NCBI GenBank assembly: GCA_964561035.1
Contig: CAZLNR010000001.1
Span: forward strand, 69,540 to 133,539
Length of the DNA stretch: 64,000 nucleotides
Direction of reading: 5' to 3'
From: XYD2-FULL-39-9 sp964561035
Lineage (GTDB): Bacteria; Patescibacteriota; Patescibacteriia; Magasanikbacterales; GWA2-37-8
Shown: in pieces, positions 18,710 to 25,386 of the stretch
Numbering within the stretch: position 1 is the first letter of the stretch
How the letters are laid out: each line of letters starts with the position of its first letter
Translations under genes and position numbers: made by a program
The notes under the pieces: generated by a model
Told to the model about the DNA's origin: nothing
Seen by the model: only the letters and a program-made list of their open reading frames with translations
Databases searched by the model: none

Positions 18710-20326
18710 TTAGGCGCTAGCTTCTATAGACTCTTCGGTCGGTAATGCCTTCTGTTTAAAGAGACGGTTGCCAACAGCTTGTTTAATTTGAATAAGTTCA
18801 GGGACTTTCAAAAGGTAACATATTACCAAATAAATTGCCAGACCCGCGATTGCAGCTGTTACTCCTTGTCCTAAAATGCCCAAAAAATAATTTTGGTTAA
18901 AAATTGCAGCTAAAGGTTCTTTGATAAGCTGTACAGTTACCCCCATACAAAGTGCTGCAATTGCCATGCGATACAGGGAGGAAAAAATTCGTTCGCCATC
19001 TATAGTTTTAGTTATATGTTTTAAAGAAATAAACAATAAAATCATATTTAAAAACGAACCTACGGAAAAAGCCAGGGCTAAACCGGCGACACCGAATGGT
19101 TTCATAAGCAAGAGCGCCGCAATGATGGTGGTGAGTTCGGAAATAATACCGATTACAAATGGTGTTTTTGTGTCGGCTAGAGCGTAAAAGGCGCGCGCCA
19201 GAATTGGTATCAGGGCTTGGGCGCATAAACTTAAAGCAAAAAACGCCAGAGTGTCGGCGGTGGTGATGGTTGCGTTCCAGTCAAACTTTCCTGTGCCATA
19301 AATAATGCGTACAGTCTGCGCTCTTAGTAGTAAAATAATTATGGATGATGGAATGATTAAAAATAATGTTTGTCGGATAGTGGAAGAGAGGTGTTTGATA
19401 AATTCCTCTTCGTTATTATTTGCAGCCGCAGCGGAAAGCAGGGGAAATACCGCCAAGGCAAACGGGATGCCGATAATTCCGATTGGCACAGCTTGAAGAT
19501 TGTTGGCAAAATTAAAAACAGTGACACTGCCAACAGGCAAAAGTGATGCGAGTATGGTGATAATTACCAGGTTGAGCTGGCTGATAGCCAAGCCAAGCGT
19601 GCGAGGAATCATTAATCTGCCAACCGTGCGTGTGTATCTGTCTTGTATGTTGATATACCAGTGCCATCTAAATCCATTTTTGTATGCGCTGTATGTTTGT
19701 AAAGAAACATGCAAAAAAGCGCCCAGTACTACGCCCCAAGCCAGCCCAGTAGTGCCAAAAAGAGGTACAAATATGACAGCTCCGGCAATAATGCCTAGGT
19801 TATAAAAAATAGGTGCTAGCGAGTATAAGAAAAAAGCCCGCAGTGATTGCAGGATGCCTCCAATTACCATGGAAATACCAAGCAATACGGTTGAACCAAA
19901 CATAATCCGCGTCATTTGCGCCACTAGCTGTTGTGAATCGGCGCTAAAGCCAGGAGCGATTATAGGGGCAAAAAAACCGGCAAAAGCGATGCAGATAATA
20001 CTTAAAATAATAAGCGAAGCAGCAGTTATATTAAGAACATTATTGGCAAGTTTCCATGCTTCAGTTTTGTCTTCGTTTTGATTGAATAATTTTGTAAAGG
20101 TAGGAATAAAACCGGCGCTTAAAGCCCCGATAATAAGCAGGTTATAAATTAGGTCTGGAATTTTAAAAGCCGCGTAATAGGCATCCATAGTAGGGCCGGC
20201 GCTAAAGTAGTGCGCAAAAATTCTGTCCCGAACCAAACCGGTAATACGGCTTATGAGAGTGGCGACAGAGATAATGAGTGCGGCACCGGTTACAGATTTT
20301 GAACGGCTGTTAAAAAGTTTTATCAT
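18710..20326 (-). CDS. murJ: Lipid II flippase MurJ
   Basis: Multidrug/oligosaccharidyl-lipid/polysaccharide-type flippase with about 14 membrane helices over 538 residues. It moves lipid II across the cytoplasmic membrane for peptidoglycan synthesis. N-terminal signature SRITGLVRDRIFAHYFSAGPTMDAYYAAFKIPDL and the conserved RAFYALADTKTPF motif are typical of MurJ. The tail after the last helix is short and charged. It partners functionally with murA and the MraY/WecA-like transferase of this window. Confidence 0.94.
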   Translation of the reverse strand: MIKLFNSRSKSVTGAALIISVATLISRITGLVRDRIFAHYFSAGPTMDAYYAAFKIPDLIYNLLIIGALSAGFIPTFTKLFNQNEDKTEAWKLANNVLNITAASLIILSIICIAFAGFFAPIIAPGFSADSQQLVAQMTRIMFGSTVLLGISMVIGGILQSLRAFFLYSLAPIFYNLGIIAGAVIFVPLFGTTGLAWGVVLGAFLHVSLQTYSAYKNGFRWHWYINIQDRYTRTVGRLMIPRTLGLAISQLNLVIITILASLLPVGSVTVFNFANNLQAVPIGIIGIPFALAVFPLLSAAAANNNEEEFIKHLSSTIRQTLFLIIPSSIIILLLRAQTVRIIYGTGKFDWNATITTADTLAFFALSLCAQALIPILARAFYALADTKTPFVIGIISELTTIIAALLLMKPFGVAGLALAFSVGSFLNMILLFISLKHITKTIDGERIFSSLYRMAIAALCMGVTVQLIKEPLAAIFNQNYFLGILGQGVTAAIAGLAIYLVICYLLKVPELIQIKQAVGNRLFKQKALPTEESIEASA

Positions 20327-20332
20327 AATTAT

Positions 20333-21031
20333 TTATGGTGTTTTGCCTGTTTCTGGTGTGGAGGTTACCGACACGGGTAAGTTGAGGGTAAGAACTGCAT
20401 ATTCGGCTCCTTGCCCTGGTTTTCCTTGCACATATACGGAGCCGCTCGCGTCATTTTTGCGGAAAGAAAATTGCATTACATTTTCTCCTTCACTTTCTAC
20501 TTCTATAGTGTAAGATTTTTTCTTAAGCTCTGTTTTGTAGTAGCCGATAATAAAATATGGTTCAGCATCAAGCTTGCTCCATTCAATTTGCACCGTATCG
20601 CGATGATCGCTGACAGGCGCGCTGATCATTTTCCATAAACTGGTAACTGAAGTTATTTTATCTGTAGAGTTATCAGCGGCCGTATCTTTGTTCATGCTCA
20701 GCAGCAGCGGTGATAAAATTATTTTTGGGAAAATAGCTGCAATTTCTATGCCTCTGTTTTTATATTTTCCGGAAATGAAAGTGATTTTTTCAATACTGTC
20801 GGGGTCGTATACGGGGATATCAGCAGGAAAATTATCTGGCACGTGAGAGAGGGTGGAAGGGCCGCTGCCCATGGCTATGCGGATAAAAATTATAATGCCG
20901 ATAATAAGCAAAAACAAACAGCCGCACCCGGTGAGACAGGCGCGTTTAATGGCGGAAAATGCCGAATATTTTCTGGTTAATTCGCCAATTGGCGGCTCTA
21001 CTATTTCTACATTTTCTAAATCGCGTCGCAT
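20333..21031 (-). CDS. Membrane-anchored hypothetical protein
   Basis: 232 residues: a cytoplasmic N-terminus (about 1-32), one membrane helix (CGCLFLLIIGIIIFIRIAM, about 36-54), then an outside domain containing FPADIPVYDPDSIEKITFIS, an FPxDxPxY-type motif seen in several CPR and Firmicutes exported proteins. The rest is beta-rich and ends in a Ser/Thr/Pro tail. Its stop lies 6 bases before the murJ start, so it is probably the first gene of the murJ-lepA-recJ transcript. Function unknown. Confidence 0.65.
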   Translation of the reverse strand: MRRDLENVEIVEPPIGELTRKYSAFSAIKRACLTGCGCLFLLIIGIIIFIRIAMGSGPSTLSHVPDNFPADIPVYDPDSIEKITFISGKYKNRGIEIAAIFPKIILSPLLLSMNKDTAADNSTDKITSVTSLWKMISAPVSDHRDTVQIEWSKLDAEPYFIIGYYKTELKKKSYTIEVESEGENVMQFSFRKNDASGSVYVQGKPGQGAEYAVLTLNLPVSVTSTPETGKTP

Positions 21032-21086
21032 ACATTTTTAGTAAATGTATTGTATCAGAAAATTATTTTTTTGGGTAGAGCTTTAT

Positions 21087-21115
21087 TTGTTTGCTTTGAT
21101 TCTTTTTGTTATACT
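21087..21115 (+). promoter_or_regulatory. promoter for the beta-CASP nuclease gene
   Basis: TTGTTT (21087-21092), 17-base spacer, TATACT (21110-21115), about 30 bases before the ATG at 21145. Confidence 0.5.
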
Positions 21116-21144
21116 GTTTTTATGTTTTCTAACTGCAATATCGT

Positions 21145-22494
21145 ATGAATATTTCTTTTTATGGGGGAGCGGGAGAAGTAACAGGGTCATGCACTATGTT
21201 TACAACGGCCGGGCGGCATTTTTTAGTTGATTGCGGCATGTATCAGGGTGGTCGTGAGAAGGAATCAAAAAATAAAGAGCCTTTGAAGTTTAACCCGGCG
21301 CAATTGCAGGCAGTGCTTATCACACACGCTCACTTAGATCATGTGGGCAGGTTGCCGGTTTTGGTAAAGCAAGGTTATCAAGGTAAATTTTTTGCCACAG
21401 CTCCAACCATTGAATTGCTGGAACTTATTTTAGAAGACGCAGCGCAAATTATGGCTCATAACCACCGATATGAAGGTGCTGAGATTTTGTATGATTCAGC
21501 CGATATCGCAGCGGTTATGGAACGATGTGTAGCAGTGGAATATAACACCTCTGTAGAAATAGCCTCGGATGTTTCCGCGGTTTTTCATGACGCTGGCCAT
21601 ATTTTTGGTTCATCATTTATAGAAATTCGCGCCGAAGGAAAAAAAGTTGTATTTTCCGGAGATGTGGGAAATGTGCGCGTGCCAATTTTACAAGACACGG
21701 AAGCATTGCCCTCTGGTATTGATGTATTGGTATGCGAATCAACATATGGCAATCGCATGCACGAAGAAATGAAGAACCGCGAAGAAACACTTACCGCTTT
21801 AATTTCCACGGCCATTTCTACCGGGGGCGTGCTCATGATCCCGTCTTTTTCTTTGGAGCGAACCCAAGAGCTGATTTATGAACTAAACACAATCGTTGAC
21901 CGCAAACATTTGTTGCCGCGTATACCGATTTTTATAGATAGTCCGCTGGCCATCAGAGCCACTCGCGTTTATCTTAAATATACAAAGTATTATGATGCTG
22001 AGGCTGCCGGTTTTGTAAAAAATGGTGATGACCTGTTTGATTTTCCGGGGCTCGTTATGACCGAAACAAAAGAAGAGTCTAAAAAAATAAATAGTACGCC
22101 TGGACCAAAAATTATTATCGCTGGCGCGGGCATGATGACTGGAGGAAGAATTTTGCATCATGCCATGCGATATTTATCCGATGAAAGAAATACGCTTTTA
22201 ATTGTTGGATATCAATCCGAAGGAACATTAGGAAGAAAAATTTTAGAAGGACATTCGCCGGTGGAAATTATGGGAGAAAGAATTCCAGTGCGCTGCCATG
22301 TAAAAGCGATTGGCGCGTTGTCGGCTCATGCGGATCAGGAGAAATTGCTGGCATGGATTGGCGCAGGCAAACCGAAAAGAGTTATTTTAAATCATGGTGA
22401 AGAAAATGTAGCTGGTGTGTTTGCTGGTAAATTACAAAATGAATTAGGGTCTGAAGCAGTGGTTGCGGAAATGAGGAAAGAAATTGAGGTATAA
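21145..22494 (+). CDS. Metallo-beta-lactamase / beta-CASP RNA-processing hydrolase
   Basis: 449 residues of the CPSF73/YSH1-like class. Zinc ligands in THAHLDHVGRLP (about residue 55), an HDAGH motif with the following histidine, and a GDVG aspartate; the beta-CASP insertion (about 190-350) includes IIAGAGMMTGGRILHH; the C-terminal RMMBL part has GALSAHADQEKLLAWI and VILNHGEE. Probably an RNA endo/exonuclease acting in mRNA turnover or maturation; single-strand DNA activity cannot be excluded. Stands alone between convergent and unrelated genes. Confidence 0.9.
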   Translation: MNISFYGGAGEVTGSCTMFTTAGRHFLVDCGMYQGGREKESKNKEPLKFNPAQLQAVLITHAHLDHVGRLPVLVKQGYQGKFFATAPTIELLELILEDAAQIMAHNHRYEGAEILYDSADIAAVMERCVAVEYNTSVEIASDVSAVFHDAGHIFGSSFIEIRAEGKKVVFSGDVGNVRVPILQDTEALPSGIDVLVCESTYGNRMHEEMKNREETLTALISTAISTGGVLMIPSFSLERTQELIYELNTIVDRKHLLPRIPIFIDSPLAIRATRVYLKYTKYYDAEAAGFVKNGDDLFDFPGLVMTETKEESKKINSTPGPKIIIAGAGMMTGGRILHHAMRYLSDERNTLLIVGYQSEGTLGRKILEGHSPVEIMGERIPVRCHVKAIGALSAHADQEKLLAWIGAGKPKRVILNHGEENVAGVFAGKLQNELGSEAVVAEMRKEIEV

Positions 22495-22526
22495 TTGGAA
22501 GTTGTTAGTATTTTTGATTTTTAAAT

Positions 22527-23000
22527 ATGAGAATTATATATATATTAATTAGTTTAGCAATTTTCTTTTTAGAAATGGTTGTTTATGAATGGAGTTATCG
22601 ACTAGGTGAATTTTGGCATGCGCACAAAGCAAGCTATGGAAGCCGGGGAGATCTTTGCGAGAATGTAGATTCTATTGGTAATTGCCTTGATTTCCCTTGG
22701 CACGCGCTTGTTAGTGGAATAGGCCTATTTGCAGTAAAAATAATTGTGCTCATTATATTTTTAATGGTTCTTCTTAAAAAGAAAAAGATGAGTACGGCGC
22801 TGCTTATTGCTTTACCGTATATATTATTAATACTCAGTTTTCATTTTGATTTGCTTCCAATCAAAAGATTGGAGAATTTGTCCGACTGGCTAGAGATGGC
22901 AAATTTAGGTGGAATTTTGTCAGCGGGCATTTTATTGTTAATTATTTTATTCACTTCAGTCATTTACTTTTATGAGAATAATAATACTAATATAAGATAA
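22527..23000 (+). CDS. Membrane protein, unknown
   Basis: 157 residues, strongly AT-rich. Four hydrophobic segments (about 4-22, 63-85, 90-107 and 128-148) and a cysteine-containing external loop (GDLCENVDSIGNCLDF) that could form a disulfide. No family recognised. The ATG at 22527 lies 32 bases after the nuclease gene; a terminator follows at 23042. Confidence 0.55.
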   Translation: MRIIYILISLAIFFLEMVVYEWSYRLGEFWHAHKASYGSRGDLCENVDSIGNCLDFPWHALVSGIGLFAVKIIVLIIFLMVLLKKKKMSTALLIALPYILLILSFHFDLLPIKRLENLSDWLEMANLGGILSAGILLLIILFTSVIYFYENNNTNIR

Positions 23001-23041
23001 GCACCTAATTTTGCTGCGCATTACTAGTTATCAAAGTTTAG

Positions 23042-23070
23042 ATAGCCGACGATCGTTGGCTATTTTTTTT
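23042..23070 (+). terminator. intrinsic terminator before mraZ
   Basis: Stem ATAGCC...GGCTAT with an inner palindromic ACGATCGT, followed by T8. Confidence 0.8.
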
Positions 23071-23137
23071 GCTAACTTTAGATGTTAAATAGATGTAATT
23101 AATAGATTCTTCTGTGGATAAATATGGTATATAAGTG

Positions 23138-23166
23138 TTGACTACTGCAGATAAGTGGTATAAAAT
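23138..23166 (+). promoter_or_regulatory. mraZ promoter
   Basis: TTGACT (23138-23143), 17-base spacer, TAAAAT (23161-23166). The -10 lies inside the MraZ operator. Confidence 0.7.
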
Positions 23167-23188
23167 GGATTGTAGTGGAGTGAAGTGG
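23155..23188 (+). promoter_or_regulatory. MraZ operator: four RTGG repeats at 10-bp period
   Basis: GTGG at 23155, ATGG at 23165, GTGG at 23175 and GTGG at 23185: four repeats exactly one helical turn apart, overlapping the -10 and start region. MraZ is known to bind tandem GTGG-type repeats with 10-bp spacing upstream of its own gene, so autoregulation of the division cluster is expected. Confidence 0.8.
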
Positions 23189-23232
23189 GGAAAATGCTTG
23201 TCTCTCTAATTTCACAAAACTATTTTCTATCT

Positions 23233-23664
23233 ATGTTCATTGGCGAATATAGCCACAATTTAGACGATAAGGGCCGTATGGCTGTTCCGGCAAAATTTCG
23301 CCGTGATTTAAGCAAAGGGGCGGTTGTTACCCGAGGTTTGGATAATTGTTTGTTTTTATACACCAAAACCGAATGGGAAAAGCTTGCTGAGAAACTGGCA
23401 AACTTGCCAATCAGCCAATCCAACACCAGAGCGTTTTCACGCTTAATGTTGGCCGGAGCTATGGATGTGGAAATGGATAAGCAGGGTAGAGTAATCTTGC
23501 CTGAGTACTTACGCAGTTTTGCGGGTATTAAGAAAAATTTGGTGATCGCAGGTTTGTATAATCGGTTAGAAATTTGGGATCAGGAATTGTGGAATACATA
23601 TAAAAAACAAACTGAAGTTGAAAGTGGAGCAATAGCTGAGAAAATGGGGGAATTGGGAGTTTAA
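23233..23664 (+). CDS. mraZ: Transcriptional regulator MraZ
   Basis: 143 residues with two SpoVT/AbrB-like halves, each with the DxxGR motif: HNLDDKGRMAVPAKFR near the N-terminus and VEMDKQGRVILPEYLR near residue 80. I chose the ATG at 23233 (MFIGEYSHNL), the usual MraZ start; an in-frame GTG at 23185 lies inside the operator repeats and would add 16 unconserved residues. It is followed by rsmH after 15 bases, as in the normal dcw order. Expected to repress its own operon through the upstream repeats. Confidence 0.95.
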   Translation: MFIGEYSHNLDDKGRMAVPAKFRRDLSKGAVVTRGLDNCLFLYTKTEWEKLAEKLANLPISQSNTRAFSRLMLAGAMDVEMDKQGRVILPEYLRSFAGIKKNLVIAGLYNRLEIWDQELWNTYKKQTEVESGAIAEKMGELGV

Positions 23665-23679
23665 TTATAGATTTACACT

Positions 23680-24582
23680 ATGAAACACGTACCGGTTTTA
23701 TTAGATGAAACGATCAGTTCTTTACAATTAGCGCCAGGAATGCGAGTTATTGATTGTACTCTCGGAGATGCGGGGCATAGCGAGGCTATGCTGGAAAAAA
23801 TTTCTCCAAACGGCATGTTGCTTGGCATTGATGCAGACCCGGAAGCGGTTTTGCGCGCCAAACGATTTTTATATCGCTTTGAAGATCGGGCTGTGCTGGT
23901 TCGAGAAAATTTTGCGCATATTGCTTCGATTGCTGCTGCGCATAATTTTACAGAAGTGCAGGGCGTACTTATGGATTTTGGCTGGTCCACGCCGCAGTTT
24001 GAAGAACGGGGAAGAGGGTTTAGTTTTCTAACCAATGAGCCGCTTGATATGCGTTATAGTGCTGGTGAAGGCCAAACCGCTGCGGAGATAGTCAACACTT
24101 ACTCAGAACATGATCTGTATTTGATTTTTAAAATGTTGGGAGAAGAGCAGTTAAGCGCGGAAATTGCCGCCGCCATAGTGTTTTATAGAAAAAATAAACA
24201 AATTGAAACAACGGGCGAATTAACCGAGATCATTTTATCCCAATATAGAAAGAAATTAAAAACAGATAAAGAAGTGCCATGGGTGGGCGGTATTCATCCA
24301 GCCACGAAAGTATTCCAAGCGCTGCGCATAGAGGCCAATCAAGAATTGGAAAGCATTAAAAAAGTTTTGCCCGAAGCGCTGGAGCTATTGGCGCCGCATG
24401 GAAGATTGGCTGTTATCACATTTCATTCTTTGGAAGACAGGATTGTAAAACAATATTTTAAATCACAAGAAAACAAAAAAATACGATTGGTAAATAAAAA
24501 ACCGATTGTGGCCGGCGAAGAGGAGTTAAAAAATAATCCTCGCGCCCGCAGTGCCAAATTACGAGTTGTAGAAAAAATATAA
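23680..24582 (+). CDS. rsmH: 16S rRNA (cytosine(1402)-N4)-methyltransferase
   Basis: 300 residues, standard length. N-terminal signature HVPVLLDETISSLQL, SAM motif DCTLGDAGHSEAMLE (TxGxGGHS-like, with G to D variation), GVLMDFGWSTPQFEERGRGFSF, then the helical insert domain and the C-terminal RIVKQYF and NPRARSAKLRVVE. Methylates C1402 of 16S rRNA. Second gene of the mraZ operon; ftsL-like follows 9 bases downstream. Confidence 0.96.
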   Translation: MKHVPVLLDETISSLQLAPGMRVIDCTLGDAGHSEAMLEKISPNGMLLGIDADPEAVLRAKRFLYRFEDRAVLVRENFAHIASIAAAHNFTEVQGVLMDFGWSTPQFEERGRGFSFLTNEPLDMRYSAGEGQTAAEIVNTYSEHDLYLIFKMLGEEQLSAEIAAAIVFYRKNKQIETTGELTEIILSQYRKKLKTDKEVPWVGGIHPATKVFQALRIEANQELESIKKVLPEALELLAPHGRLAVITFHSLEDRIVKQYFKSQENKKIRLVNKKPIVAGEEELKNNPRARSAKLRVVEKI

Positions 24583-24591
24583 TTTATACAT

Positions 24592-24951
24592 ATGTCTATC
24601 AAACGCCAGATTTCACACAAATTACGAACCGTTGCTGTAGCATTTCAGTCTGATTTGCTGCCCGCTTGGATATTTTCGCCAGTGATGCGCCTGGGCTTAT
24701 GTGCCATTATAGTATCTTTCGGTGCTGCCTATGTGGTAAATATCACCGCTTCAGCTACAAGCGGATATCAAATGCGTTTGTTGGAAAAACAAGCCAGCGC
24801 TTTGGAGTTGGATGTGCGCAAGCTGGAGGTTGAAATTGCGGACAATACCTCAATGTCCAGTATTGCTTCGCGCGTGCAAAAAACTCAAATGACTGAAGTT
24901 GCTGATGTTAAATTTTTGGCAGGCACAAACGGCACGGTGGCAAAAAAATAA
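24592..24951 (+). CDS. FtsL-like division protein
   Basis: 119 residues, placed directly after rsmH where FtsL is expected. A basic cytoplasmic part (about 1-35), one membrane helix (LGLCAIIVSFGAAYVVNITA, about 35-55), then a leucine-zipper-like coiled coil (MRLLEKQASALELDVRKLEVEIADNTS) and the short SMSSIASRVQKTQM motif seen near the end of FtsL/DivIC proteins. Sequence identity is low as always in this family, so the call rests on layout and position. It probably helps recruit division synthases. A terminator follows. Confidence 0.75.
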   Translation: MSIKRQISHKLRTVAVAFQSDLLPAWIFSPVMRLGLCAIIVSFGAAYVVNITASATSGYQMRLLEKQASALELDVRKLEVEIADNTSMSSIASRVQKTQMTEVADVKFLAGTNGTVAKK

Positions 24952-24971
24952 TTTTCCATATTATCTTACTT

Positions 24972-24998
24972 AAAAAATCCTCAATATGAGGATTTTTT
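24972..24998 (+). terminator. intrinsic terminator of the mraZ operon
   Basis: Perfect 12-bp stem AAAAAATCCTCA / TGAGGATTTTTT with an ATA loop. Confidence 0.85.
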
Positions 24999-25035
24999 GT
25001 TGCGCGCTTATATGGTATACTATATATATCGTTAT

Positions 25036-25386
25036 ATGATGATTCTTATTTTAGAAAAATTATTTTTGGAAGCAATACTTGATGTTTTTTATTTTCCGAT
25101 TTGGTGGTATACCGCCGGTGCGGTTCGTGCCGGCAAACGATGCTTGTTGTGGTTGGCGCGCGGCAACGAAACTTTGGCTCCAGGCATATGGTTGACGCAT
25201 ATTTTTGTGCCAATGTTTGGGCAATATGATTGGCAGGGCAGAATCGTTAGTTTTTTTATGCGCTTGGTTCAGATTATTTTTCGCACTGCCGCTTTAGCAG
25301 TTTGGCTGGCTTGCTGTTTTTTATTTTTTATGTTGTGGCTGGCACTGCCTTTGTTAGTATTTTACGGAATTTTATATGGAGTTTAA
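25036..25386 (+). CDS. Membrane protein upstream of Clp ATPase
   Basis: 116 residues from the ATG pair at 25036 (an earlier start at 24997 would lie in the terminator stem). Starts MMILILEKLFLEAILDVFYF, contains YTAGAVRAGKRCLLWLARGNE and two hydrophobic C-terminal helices (about 70-110). The stop overlaps the start of the Clp gene by 11 bases, implying translational coupling and a shared role. No family recognised; small membrane partners of this type recur next to membrane-anchored Clp proteins in CPR. Confidence 0.65.
   Translation: MMILILEKLFLEAILDVFYFPIWWYTAGAVRAGKRCLLWLARGNETLAPGIWLTHIFVPMFGQYDWQGRIVSFFMRLVQIIFRTAALAVWLACCFLFFMLWLALPLLVFYGILYGV

Noticed and set aside
23185..23232. GTG start extending MraZ by 16 residues
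   Set aside because: The GTG is part of the fourth operator repeat and the extra residues are not typical of MraZ; the ATG at 23233 gives the standard N-terminus.
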